A DNA stretch of 64,000 bases from CAUTYU01 sp963545205 (GTDB taxonomy: Bacteria; Desulfobacterota; Desulfovibrionia; Desulfovibrionales; Desulfomicrobiaceae): the NCBI GenBank assembly GCA_963545205.1, contig CAUUHW010000004.1, forward strand, positions 1 through 64,000, read 5' to 3'. The stretch's first letter is position 1; every line of letters starts with the position of its first letter. The notes beneath the pieces were generated by a model that did no database searches, was not told the origin of the DNA, and saw only the letters and a list, made by a program, of their open reading frames with translations. A program made the translations under genes and the position numbers. Positions 9,756 through 17,307 of this stretch are shown piece by piece.

Positions 9756-10253
9756 ATGATAAGCAAAAAAATATGTATGCTCGGTGCGTTTTCCGTAGGA
9801 AAAACATCACTGGTTGAAAAATTTGTCCATTCAATATTTACAGACAAGTATCTGTCCACTGTTGGCGTGAAGATCAGCAAGAAAGTCATAAACCTGGATG
9901 ATCAGGAGGTGACGCTGGTTCTCTGGGATATGGAAGGCCAGGATTTATACGCGGATATCAATATGGCTTTTTTACGCGGAGCAATGGGATATTTTATTGT
10001 GCTTGACGGTCTGCGTGAGGAAACTTACCATTTTGCCCTTGACCTTTATGGGATTGTCCGCGAGCGAATCGGTGAGCTTCCGTGCTATTTTCTCCTGAAC
10101 AAGGCCGACTTGCAGGACGAATGGGAAATTACACCAAACATGATTGACGAACTGAAAGCCCAGGGGCTGAATATCCTTTTTACCAGTGCCAAGATCGGTA
10201 TGGGAGTTGAAGAGGCTTTTACCATGCTGGGACGGGATGTGTGCGGAGTCTGA
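9756..10253 (+). CDS. Ras-like small GTPase
   Basis: This 165-residue protein is close to the minimal Ras/Rab G domain. The P-loop is GAFSVGKTS (10-18), the switch I Thr is probably T35, switch II reads WDMEGQ with D58, G61 and Q62, base recognition is NKAD (115-118), and TSAK (143-146) is the G5 motif. The Gln of the catalytic switch is kept, so it should hydrolyse GTP. There is no lipid-modification motif and no effector domain. Bacterial relatives such as MglA act as polarity or signalling switches with roadblock partners. It lies 24 bases after the OmpA/roadblock gene and one base before the diguanylate cyclase. Confidence 0.9.
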   Translation: MISKKICMLGAFSVGKTSLVEKFVHSIFTDKYLSTVGVKISKKVINLDDQEVTLVLWDMEGQDLYADINMAFLRGAMGYFIVLDGLREETYHFALDLYGIVRERIGELPCYFLLNKADLQDEWEITPNMIDELKAQGLNILFTSAKIGMGVEEAFTMLGRDVCGV

Positions 10254-10254
10254 T

Positions 10255-11175
10255 ATGAACGAAGAAAACATTGCCTGTGAGATATTAAAATCCATGGATA
10301 TTGCCATACTCAGGCGTATCGGGCCGCGGACGTATGATTTTTTCGGCCAGCTTCCTGATTTTTATCGGGAGATATTTTGCGATGAAGAAGGCCGGCCAAG
10401 TCGTGAACCGTGGACCTTATCGCCCATGCTGGATTTTTTTCTGGAAGATGTGGAGCGTTTTTTTGAGCAGGAAAAAACAGGTACCATGGCTTCCTGTATG
10501 TGGCAGGAAGATGGAAAAAACTCGGCAGAAAACGCCTTTGTCAGTATCGCGGCAACCTATGGTGACTCTCAGTTGCTTCTCATTCGTATGCTTGAAAGGG
10601 AGTACCAAGAGCATGTTGGTATGTTACGCAGAGCCCGGAGCCAGCTGCTTGAAAGCCGTAACCTGTCTTCCAGTCTTGAGTATTACAGGAAAAAATCACG
10701 TATTGACGGTCTGACAAAGATCTTTAACAAAGCAACGTTTATGGATTTATTAAAGGACGAAATCAGGCGCAGCATCATGCTTGATTATTCTCTGGCATTC
10801 CTGCTTATTGATATTGATAATTTCAAACACATTAATGATACCTATGGTCATCTGGTCGGGGATAACGTGCTGGAAACGTTGGGAGCTCTGCTGACAGATT
10901 CACTTCGTAAAAATGATATTGTCGCACGTTTCGGCGGAGAAGAATTTACTGTGCTTATTCCGCAGGTGAATAAAGAACAGGCTTTGAACGTGGCCTGCAA
11001 GTTACAGAGGAAGATCGCTGAAACGAAATTTGAGGGTGTTCCCGACGGCATTACCGTAAGCATTGGCTGCAGCCTGTATATACCTCGCGAGACAATTAAA
11101 GATTTTATCGATCGGGCGGATGTTGCCCTGTATTGCGCCAAAACAGGCGGAAAAAACAGGACCTGTGTGAGCTGA
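10255..11175 (+). CDS. Diguanylate cyclase (GGDEF)
   Basis: This 306-residue cytosolic protein makes cyclic di-GMP from two GTP. The N-terminal 145 residues are a helical region of no recognised family, ending in a likely signalling coiled coil (about 110-145). The GGDEF domain spans about 150-305: LTKIFNKATF, the LLIDIDNFKHINDTYGH segment, the active site GGEEF at 227-231, and YCAKTGGKNR near the end. RKND at 218-221, five residues before GGEEF, is a canonical RxxD inhibitory site, so product feedback is expected. The start ATG at 10255 is one base past the GTPase stop. Cyclic di-GMP output is therefore probably tied to the GTPase or membrane module. Confidence 0.92.
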   Translation: MNEENIACEILKSMDIAILRRIGPRTYDFFGQLPDFYREIFCDEEGRPSREPWTLSPMLDFFLEDVERFFEQEKTGTMASCMWQEDGKNSAENAFVSIAATYGDSQLLLIRMLEREYQEHVGMLRRARSQLLESRNLSSSLEYYRKKSRIDGLTKIFNKATFMDLLKDEIRRSIMLDYSLAFLLIDIDNFKHINDTYGHLVGDNVLETLGALLTDSLRKNDIVARFGGEEFTVLIPQVNKEQALNVACKLQRKIAETKFEGVPDGITVSIGCSLYIPRETIKDFIDRADVALYCAKTGGKNRTCVS

Positions 11176-11209
11176 AATCTGCCGGATGCCAACCTGTCCC
11201 GTTGTTTTT

Positions 11210-13117
11210 TTATTGATTTTTTTTAAGGGAGCCGTTTTTTTTAACAGAAGACGGCTCTTTTTGCATTGTAAGTTCCAGGGCTTTCAAGAATTGTTTCTTG
11301 GTAAAAAGATCCCGCAAGATAAGTGGTTTTGCCGGTTCATCGGCACTGAACAGCGCTATAACCGGAATGCTCTGGCTACCCATTTTTTTTAACAGCTCCA
11401 TTTTGTTTTTTTCATTGTGGGTCAGGTCAACCTGAAAGAAAAGAGGACTATATCTTTTCCTTGTTTCAGCTAGCAGTGTTGGAGTCAGAACCGTTTTTTC
11501 CAGCGCCTTGCAGTTTGGGCACCAGTCGGCGGTGAAATCAACAATGATGTTTTCGCGGCCAACTGCCTGATAAAACGCGTCTTCCTGAAACGGTTGCCAG
11601 ATGTTTTTTTCCGGTTTGGCTCGAAATAAAAAGAGCGCGGCCAATATCAGCATGGCTGTAATTCCCCCTCTGATGGTCAGTCGTTTTCCAGCCGACTGGG
11701 AAAGCGAGGTGAATTTGCCCCACATCCAGGCACCAAGCGCTGTCAGCCACAGCAAAATCAGTGTTGGAATGATCAGGTGCCCCGGGACAAGGGAGACAAG
11801 ATACACGCAGGTGGCCACAAGCAAAAATCCGAGCAGTTGTTCAAGATGGATATTCCAGTTTCCGGGTTTGGGCATGAAGCGTGCCAGGGAGGGACGGGCA
11901 GCCAGAAGCAGATAGGGACTGGCCATACCAAGACCAATACAGAAAAAAACAAGGGTGATAACAAGAGGGGGCTGAAGCAGGCTCCAGGCCAGAACTCCCC
12001 CCAGAAACGGGCCTGAACAGGGCGTGGCAAGCAGGGTGGCCAGTATGCCGGCAAGAAAGGATTCCAGCGCGGGACTCGCTGCGGGATTTGCTTTTTGTTT
12101 TTTCAGGTCAATGACTGGCAAATCATACAGCCCGAACAGGCTTAAGCCCAGGGCGAATATGATGAGTGTCAGGGTGATGATTGTTGCCGGGTTCTGGAAG
12201 AGCTGGCCCCAGACCATACCGGTCAGGGCAATCAGGACCGACAAAAAGGTGAAATACAGCAACATGCCAAGAGCAAAAAACAGATTGTGGGTCCGAAAGG
12301 TTTTTATTTGCCCCGCGTAGGTCTCTTGCTGTGCGGGGAGCAGGGAATGGAGCTTGAGCGTGATAACCGGCAGCACGCAGGGCATGAAATTCAAAATAAG
12401 TCCGGCCAGAAAGGCAAAAAAAGCTGCTTTGCCCAGACTGTTGATTTCAAGCTCGGGAGCAAAGAAGCGGGGAGTAAACTCAATGTTCGCGGAAGGGTCC
12501 GGTATGCGCGCCGTGGTTGAATAGGCGCCTTCTTTTTTTCCCTGTTGAGCCGCGAGCCAGATTTTCCACCAGGGCTGGTTGCTTGCCTCTTTCAGGTTCA
12601 TGTCTGGTGTCAGCGTAAACGAAAGGATTTCATTTAACGGCTGGCAGCGCTTGTCAGAACAGAGCAGCAGGTTGATTTGGGCCTGAACCTGAACCGGGCT
12701 GTGAACAGCGCTTTGGGCAACAGGGATAAAAAACGGCGTGCTGCCGGAGTAAACCCGTACATTTTCCTTACTTGTAGGGTCAATAGCTGGTTCGCCCTGG
12801 GGATAGAAAACAGGCAGTATCTCCCCGTTTTGGAGGCTGGCTTTGATTGTGGTCGGCAGGGCGTAGGCTGAACCCGGTTCATGCGCGTAGCTGTGCCAGC
12901 CCGGAGCCGGAGTAAGCCATGCCACAGCCAGTATTTCATCTGATTGAGGCAGACTGGCGATTTCCCAATGAAAGGTGGCCGGCATTTCCGCCTGTTCCGC
13001 TACAAGGTCATGCGGCAGGAGAAGCAGGAAAAAGCATAAAAAAAGATATCTGGTTGTCTGTTGGAAACAGGCCTGGAATTTTGCGTACTGGCTGGTAGAT
13101 TGTTGGTAGTTTTGCAT
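11210..13117 (-). CDS. DsbD-type thiol:disulfide interchange protein
   Basis: This protein carries electrons from cytosolic thioredoxin across the inner membrane to periplasmic thiol proteins. All three DsbD parts are present: an exported N-terminal domain with CSDKRC, a membrane domain with the two essential Cys (NFMPCVLPVI and ATPCSGPFLGG) and about eight helices, and a C-terminal thioredoxin domain with WCPNCK. It is about 635 residues from ATG at 13117, which precedes the signal-like stretch YLFLCFFLLLLP. Two in-frame upstream starts exist, ATG at 13159 and TTG at 13228, neither giving a better signal peptide, so the N-terminus is uncertain. It converges on the cyclase gene and overlaps its terminator. 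Confidence 0.88.
   Translation of the reverse strand: MQNYQQSTSQYAKFQACFQQTTRYLFLCFFLLLLPHDLVAEQAEMPATFHWEIASLPQSDEILAVAWLTPAPGWHSYAHEPGSAYALPTTIKASLQNGEILPVFYPQGEPAIDPTSKENVRVYSGSTPFFIPVAQSAVHSPVQVQAQINLLLCSDKRCQPLNEILSFTLTPDMNLKEASNQPWWKIWLAAQQGKKEGAYSTTARIPDPSANIEFTPRFFAPELEINSLGKAAFFAFLAGLILNFMPCVLPVITLKLHSLLPAQQETYAGQIKTFRTHNLFFALGMLLYFTFLSVLIALTGMVWGQLFQNPATIITLTLIIFALGLSLFGLYDLPVIDLKKQKANPAASPALESFLAGILATLLATPCSGPFLGGVLAWSLLQPPLVITLVFFCIGLGMASPYLLLAARPSLARFMPKPGNWNIHLEQLLGFLLVATCVYLVSLVPGHLIIPTLILLWLTALGAWMWGKFTSLSQSAGKRLTIRGGITAMLILAALFLFRAKPEKNIWQPFQEDAFYQAVGRENIIVDFTADWCPNCKALEKTVLTPTLLAETRKRYSPLFFQVDLTHNEKNKMELLKKMGSQSIPVIALFSADEPAKPLILRDLFTKKQFLKALELTMQKEPSSVKKNGSLKKNQ
11229..11262 (+). 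terminator. Terminator of the GTPase/cyclase operon, inside the 3' end of the convergent gene
   Basis: GAGCCGT (11229-11235) and ACGGCTC (11251-11257) form a 7-base stem followed by TTTTT on the plus strand. It lies within the last codons of the minus-strand dsbD-like gene. Confidence 0.6.
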
Positions 13118-13221
13118 AGTTTTGGTGGTAAAAAGTGAATGGAATCTCTTGGTTGGCATTCCTTGGCCTGCATATGCGGCAAACCCTTGAAAGTCAATTT
13201 TATGAAAAAAGTATTTTGTGC

Positions 13222-13250
13222 TTGACAATGGTTCCCTGAGCTTTTAAGAA
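13222..13250 (+). promoter_or_regulatory. Possible promoter of tRNA-Lys
   Basis: TTGACA at 13222-13227, then 17 bases, then TAAGAA at 13245-13250, about 30 bases before the tRNA. The -10 match is weak. Confidence 0.35.
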
Positions 13251-13280
13251 ACATTTTTTTGTTATCTGAATGGTGACTTC

Positions 13281-13356
<76 letters not shown>

Positions 13357-13370
13357 TTTTTCAGTACTCT

Positions 13371-13413
13371 AAAAAGCGTTTGTATCAGCAGGGGCTGATC
13401 TGACGCTTTTTTT
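13371..13413 (+). terminator. Terminator after tRNA-Lys
   Basis: AAAAAGCG (13371-13378) pairs with CGCTTTTT (13404-13411). An inner stem ATCAGC/GCTGAT lies within the loop and a run of seven T ends the structure. Confidence 0.8.
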
Positions 13414-13468
13414 GTGTGGAAAATTTTTTGCCTGATCCTTTCATAACGGGAGAAGTCTGATAGAAATT

Positions 13469-13494
13469 CGCAGGTTTTTTCTTTTTATGACGTT
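13469..13494 (+). promoter_or_regulatory. Putative ECF-sigma promoter, copy 1 (autoregulation)
   Basis: CGCAGGTTTTTTC at 13469-13481, eight variable bases, then ACGTT at 13490-13494. The same 13+8+5 pattern occurs at 15093-15118. The layout, a GC-containing -35 and a CGTT -10 about 16 bases apart, is typical of ECF sigma promoters. It lies 30 bases upstream of the anti-sigma start codon, and an AAGGAGG ribosome site follows. Confidence 0.65.
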
Positions 13495-13524
13495 CTTTTT
13501 TATTAAGAGAATAAGGAGGCTGAA

Positions 13525-13932
13525 ATGGACTGCTTAAAAATACGGGAAATGTTGAGTGCGTATCTTGATTTGGAATTGGCGCCGAATATCGTCAGGCGGG
13601 TTCGAGCGCATCTTGGTTTTTGTTCGGCCTGTGCTCAGGAACTGAACGCGCTGGAGCAATTAAGCGCGAGCCTGGAAAATCTTCCCCAAAATCCTGTGCC
13701 GAGCTCATTACGGCGCCGGGTAATAAAAGCCTTTCGCGCGGAGCTGCCCCAAACAATCTTGTCTTCGCGCTGGTATGCCTTTGCTTTTCACATGGACGGG
13801 CTGGCTTATTGTATGGCTGTGACGGGTTTTATTATCGGTCTGTTTTTAGGCGGCAGCAGTTTATTGGCCCTGCCGGATATCTCGGGGCAATCATTAGTCG
13901 CCTGTGCCGATATGGAGGGCATGTTCAGATGA
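13525..13932 (+). CDS. Membrane anti-sigma factor with zinc finger (CnrY/RsrA-like role)
   Basis: This 135-residue protein starts with an anti-sigma zinc-finger fold: CLKIREMLSAYLD and then HLGFCSAC (His-x3-Cys-x2-Cys) within the first 40 residues. Residues about 92-115 form one membrane helix (MAVTGFIIGLFLGGSS). It should hold the ECF sigma factor, encoded two genes downstream, at the membrane until a periplasmic signal arrives. ATG at 13525 follows AAGGAGG. It overlaps the next gene by ATGA. Confidence 0.85.
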   Translation: MDCLKIREMLSAYLDLELAPNIVRRVRAHLGFCSACAQELNALEQLSASLENLPQNPVPSSLRRRVIKAFRAELPQTILSSRWYAFAFHMDGLAYCMAVTGFIIGLFLGGSSLLALPDISGQSLVACADMEGMFR

Positions 13933-14369
13933 AAACCAAAAAACATATTCTGATGATATTTTCCATCGCGCTGAATATCGGTTTTATTGTTGCCGCTGTT
14001 TTTATTTATTACAATCATCCGGCCACTTCACGTTCCGGTTATTTGACCTCTGCCAGGGAAATTATAAAAGAGCTTGATTTGCCGGCAGAGCTTAACGAAG
14101 AAATAAAAACCGGCCTTGAGCTTTTCAGGAAGGATATTGCGTCCACCGGCAGTCAACTCCAGCAGCTGCAAAACAAGATACTGAAAGTGCTGTCTACTTC
14201 CAGGAAACTGAATGAAGATGAACTGAGTGAGATTTACGCCGGACAAGACGTTCTTTTTCAACAAAAACACAAGATTGTAAGAGACCATCTGCTGATGATG
14301 AAAAGCAAGTTGGGAGATGAAAAAAGTAGCCGTTTTTTTTCGGAATTGCTGAAAAAAAATAAAGGATAG
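13929..14369 (+). CDS. Periplasmic sensor of the Spy/CpxP/CnrX-like heavy-metal group
   Basis: The 146-residue protein has an N-terminal membrane anchor (MIFSIALNIGFIVAAVFIYY) and a helical periplasmic part of about 115 residues (LDLPAELNEEIKTGLELF, QLQQLQNKILKVL, DEDELSEIYAG-like helix). Length and helix pattern match the periplasmic metal-sensor group that includes CnrX and CpxP. The metal-binding His residues of CnrX are not obvious, so the ligand is open. Its start overlaps the anti-sigma stop, so both are made together. Gene order anti-sigma, sensor, sigma is that of cnrYXH. It could instead sense envelope stress. Confidence 0.65.
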   Translation: MKTKKHILMIFSIALNIGFIVAAVFIYYNHPATSRSGYLTSAREIIKELDLPAELNEEIKTGLELFRKDIASTGSQLQQLQNKILKVLSTSRKLNEDELSEIYAGQDVLFQQKHKIVRDHLLMMKSKLGDEKSSRFFSELLKKNKG

Positions 14370-14382
14370 CCATTGTAACTCT

Positions 14383-14940
14383 ATGCTGTTTTTACGACCT
14401 CATGGTTCTGCCACGGACGCTGAACTTGTTGATTTAGTCGCGCAGGGAAGTGAAAGCGCGTTCAAGGAACTGCTGACTCGTTACCAGAAAGATGTTTATC
14501 AACTGATATGCCGTTTTTTAAGAGACACCAGCGAAGCAGAAGATATTACCCAGGAAACCTTTCTGCGGCTTTTTCGGGCCGCTGACCGCTACCTGCCGCA
14601 GGCGTCATTGCGTACTTTTCTTTTCAGAATCGCCAAAAATCTTTGTATTGATTTTATAAGGAAAAAAAAGCCTGAGCCGGTGGAAGAATTGCCTGAAACT
14701 GCAACTCAGGAGACTCCGCTCTGTTGTCTGGAACGGGCCCAGTCAAGTGAAATGTTGATTCACTATATAAACGAGCTGCCTGAAAATCAGCGCATGGCAA
14801 TTTTGCTTCGGCATACATCGGAGTTGTGCTATCAGGAAATCGCCGAGGTCATGGGCGTAACCGTAAGCGCGGTGGAGTCTCTGCTGGTTCGGGCCCGAAA
14901 GACATTGAAAAAACGCATGAGGACAATTTTTCAGACTTGA
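14383..14940 (+). CDS. ECF RNA polymerase sigma factor
   Basis: The 185-residue protein has only sigma regions 2 and 4, as in ECF factors. Region 2 is at about 25-95 (LLTRYQKDVYQLICRFL, DTSEAEDITQETFLRLF, LRTFLFRIAKNLCIDFIRKKK). Region 4 is at about 125-180 (LPENQRMAILLRH, ELCYQEIAEVMGVTVSAVESLLVRAR). It closes the three-gene module and should be released from the upstream anti-sigma factor on a periplasmic signal. Its likely targets, by a shared promoter motif, are its own operon and the operon starting at 15158. Confidence 0.93.
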   Translation: MLFLRPHGSATDAELVDLVAQGSESAFKELLTRYQKDVYQLICRFLRDTSEAEDITQETFLRLFRAADRYLPQASLRTFLFRIAKNLCIDFIRKKKPEPVEELPETATQETPLCCLERAQSSEMLIHYINELPENQRMAILLRHTSELCYQEIAEVMGVTVSAVESLLVRARKTLKKRMRTIFQT

Positions 14941-14994
14941 TTGTATTTTTATTTTTGATTTGAAGAACACGCTTTCCCGCTAATCGAATCTGTC

Positions 14995-15077
14995 CTGTGC
15001 ACCAATCACCAATCAAAAATCAAAACTATTTCCCCCTGATAATTCTTTTCATCTGCGGATTTTTCTTCTAATCAAAA
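14995..15077. repeat. Copy A of a dispersed AT-rich intergenic repeat
   Basis: The gap after the sigma gene carries CACCAATCACCAATC, then AATCAAAAATCAAAA, then TCATCTGCGGATTTTT (15049-15064) and again AATCAAAAAT. The 16-base piece recurs exactly at 31720-31735, and the ATCAAAAATC unit recurs in all copies. No coding potential. Confidence 0.55.
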
Positions 15078-15092
15078 ATAAAGAAAAATATG

Positions 15093-15118
15093 CGCAGGTT
15101 TTTTCCTCCCGCCACGTT
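15093..15118 (+). promoter_or_regulatory. Putative ECF-sigma promoter, copy 2 (six-gene operon)
   Basis: CGCAGGTTTTTTC at 15093-15105, eight bases, ACGTT at 15114-15118: identical fixed bases and spacing to 13469-13494, while the eight bases between and the flanks differ. It lies 39 bases upstream of the first gene. Confidence 0.65.
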
Positions 15119-15157
15119 TATTTATCTATAAATCTCATTAAAAAGAGGAATAAGAAG

Positions 15158-16330
15158 TTGAAAATATTTGAAAAAAAAGAAATGGCGGAGGGGCGGAGTT
15201 CTTGTCTTCTTTCTGTTCATGGCCTGAAAGCGTTTTTTATTTTCATATTTTTGTGGAGCTTTTGTTTTTCAGTGTCCATTGTCAGCGCAGACCCTTCTTC
15301 TCCTGTCTGGCTTGAAAAAAAGCCAGTCCGCAGAATGGGTATGATGGGCTCAGAAGGAAAGGGCGAAAAAGCAAAGCCGGGAGGCCACCCCGGAGCGCAG
15401 GCTCAGGACGCAAAGCCGGGTCATCCCGGAAAACAGGGTTCTGACGCGAAGCAGGGCCACCCCGGAGCGCAGCCGGCAGCAAAAACGCACGGTTCCCAGG
15501 AACAAAAGCCGGAGAAGAAAAAAACACGGCGTCCCATGTCACGGCCGGCAGCCTATCTGTTGAAAACAGGGGATTTTCCTCAGGTTACAGACAGCCCCGA
15601 ACTTTTGAAAACAGTGTGCTGGCTGAAAAGTCCTGACCAGAGCTATAAACGGATCGCACCTAAAAAAACAGACGAGGGCATTCTGATTTATGACGAAGCC
15701 CTGCTGGGCGGATTGTACCAGATCTTTCTTTATCATGACGCGGGAGTGAAAGATGGTGTCAGATATTATCATTCTTCAACGACCTGGTTCCGCAATGTGG
15801 GAGAAGAGGATTTTGAAACCAAGCTGGCCTCACAGGAGCCAAGACAGGGCATGTATGAAGACCAGCCTGTCTTTTACCTGAAAGAGCTGACAAAGGATAA
15901 TGAAGACAATTTTGTGACCCAAAGACGCTATACCGGGGACAGTCTCCCGGTTCAGGCGCTTTTTCAGGGCCAGCCCGTTGCCGGACTGCCTGTTACCCTG
16001 ACTACCCAACAGGGCTGGGAAAAAACTGTGGTCACAGACGACAAGGGCATTGCTTCCTTTTTGCTGATTAAGGAAGTTTTTCATACGGATAAGGTGCATA
16101 AAGATCCTGAGGCCTATTTCATAAAATCAAGCTATCAGGTTGAAGCAAAAGGTGAACTTGAAGGTGTGACGTACGAAAAAGAGGTGTACGTTGCCAATCT
16201 GCGTTTGCCGGTTTTTCCAACTCCCAGTGACTGGGAGAGCAAAAGTGCGGGCTTTTACCTGGTTATGGGTTCTATCCTGGCAGTGCTGTTCGCGGCGGCA
16301 ATCAGAAGAAGACGGATGAGAACCATATGA
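15158..16330 (+). CDS. Periplasmic membrane-anchored protein with His-rich repeat, DUF4198-like
   Basis: This 390-residue protein has a signal or anchor helix at about 25-43 and a C-terminal helix at about 365-382 followed by RRRRMR, so the body is periplasmic. Residues 76-107 hold a 12-residue repeat (GHPGAQAQDAKP, GHPGKQGSDAKQ, GHPGAQPAAKTH) with His at 77, 89 and 101, a plausible metal-binding tail. The remainder is beta-rich, with late sequence VAGLPVTLTTQQGWEKTVVTDDKG as in DUF4198/NikM-type or carboxypeptidase-like domains. The start is TTG at 15158, chosen because AGAGGA lies nine bases upstream; an ATG at 15182 has no ribosome site. It overlaps the next gene by ATGA. Confidence 0.7.
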   Translation: MKIFEKKEMAEGRSSCLLSVHGLKAFFIFIFLWSFCFSVSIVSADPSSPVWLEKKPVRRMGMMGSEGKGEKAKPGGHPGAQAQDAKPGHPGKQGSDAKQGHPGAQPAAKTHGSQEQKPEKKKTRRPMSRPAAYLLKTGDFPQVTDSPELLKTVCWLKSPDQSYKRIAPKKTDEGILIYDEALLGGLYQIFLYHDAGVKDGVRYYHSSTTWFRNVGEEDFETKLASQEPRQGMYEDQPVFYLKELTKDNEDNFVTQRRYTGDSLPVQALFQGQPVAGLPVTLTTQQGWEKTVVTDDKGIASFLLIKEVFHTDKVHKDPEAYFIKSSYQVEAKGELEGVTYEKEVYVANLRLPVFPTPSDWESKSAGFYLVMGSILAVLFAAAIRRRRMRTI

Positions 16331-17307
16331 ATATCGATCGTATCCGGCTGATTGTTCAGATCTTTTTATTCCTGTTTTTTGTATATGGCGGACTCCTGTC
16401 GTTAAGCATTGGAAACGCCATCCCCACCATGACCTGTATCTATGCCAAGTACAGGGGCGGATTTTGTTTTTTGTATCCCTTTCAAAGATACCTATCCGTT
16501 CCCCTGACCACCCTGCTTTTTACAGGCTCGCTTATGATGTTTCTGGTTTATATGGGAACATTTTGTATCTGGGCCTTTGTCTTTAACAAGGCGTGGTGCG
16601 GCTGGGCCTGTCCTCTTGGCCTTTTGCAGGACTTGTTGTCCAAGCTTCGGGAAGCCTTGGATATTGATGTCAGCCGCTTTCAGTGGATAACCCGCTACAG
16701 GTTTACATCTGTCAAATATATCCTCTTAGTGCTGTTGATTCTTATTCCTATTGGAATGAGCAATTCCTTTTTTGGCTCGCCCAAGCTGTCTCCTGATATG
16801 GCCGTGCCTTTTTGTCAGATTTGTCCGGGCAAACCCCTGATACCTTTTTTTCATGGTGATTTCTCCACGATCAAGATTGATTTTTCAAATATGACCAGAA
16901 CCGTCATGACTGTTCTTTCTATGGGCATTGCCGGGCTTTTTCTGGCGGGTTCATTTTTGAAAAGACGTTTTATGTGTTCGTATTGCCCAATGGCAGCGAT
17001 GCTTTCGATTTTTGACAAGATTGGGCTTATCTCCCTGAAAAAAAATGGAGACAAATGTACCCGGTGCGGGAACTGTCTCAGGGCTTGTCCCATGGATATT
17101 GTTGAAATTGCGCAGGAAAAGGAAAAAGTGAATATGGTCACCCCGGATTGTATCCTGTGTATGCGCTGTGTTGAGGTCTGTCCTGAAAATGATGCCCTGC
17201 GGGCGACTATTTGCGGCAAGACGGTTTTCAGGTCAAGCGCCAAGGGATTTTTGAAACGGCAGCAGGCTATTGCATCGAAACTGACAGGTAACGACACGGA
17301 ATTATAA
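16327..17307 (+). CDS. NapH/NosR-like membrane ferredoxin (4Fe-4S)
   Basis: The 326-residue protein has four to five membrane helices and the NapH-family signature: WCGWACPLGLLQD, CQICPG and CSYCPMAAM on cytosolic loops, then two 4Fe-4S ferredoxin motifs near 240-290 (CTRCGNCLRACP and CILCMRCVEVCP). Such proteins move electrons between the quinone pool or periplasm and redox enzymes. Here it is followed directly by a low-potential Fe-S enzyme and its activator, which suggests it supplies their electrons. Start and stop overlap both neighbours (ATGA upstream, TAATG downstream). Confidence 0.88.
   Translation: MNIDRIRLIVQIFLFLFFVYGGLLSLSIGNAIPTMTCIYAKYRGGFCFLYPFQRYLSVPLTTLLFTGSLMMFLVYMGTFCIWAFVFNKAWCGWACPLGLLQDLLSKLREALDIDVSRFQWITRYRFTSVKYILLVLLILIPIGMSNSFFGSPKLSPDMAVPFCQICPGKPLIPFFHGDFSTIKIDFSNMTRTVMTVLSMGIAGLFLAGSFLKRRFMCSYCPMAAMLSIFDKIGLISLKKNGDKCTRCGNCLRACPMDIVEIAQEKEKVNMVTPDCILCMRCVEVCPENDALRATICGKTVFRSSAKGFLKRQQAIASKLTGNDTEL

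Noticed and set aside
13118..13228. N-terminal extension of the DsbD-like protein to TTG 13228
   Set aside because: It places about 60 residues before the hydrophobic signal and overlaps the likely tRNA promoter.
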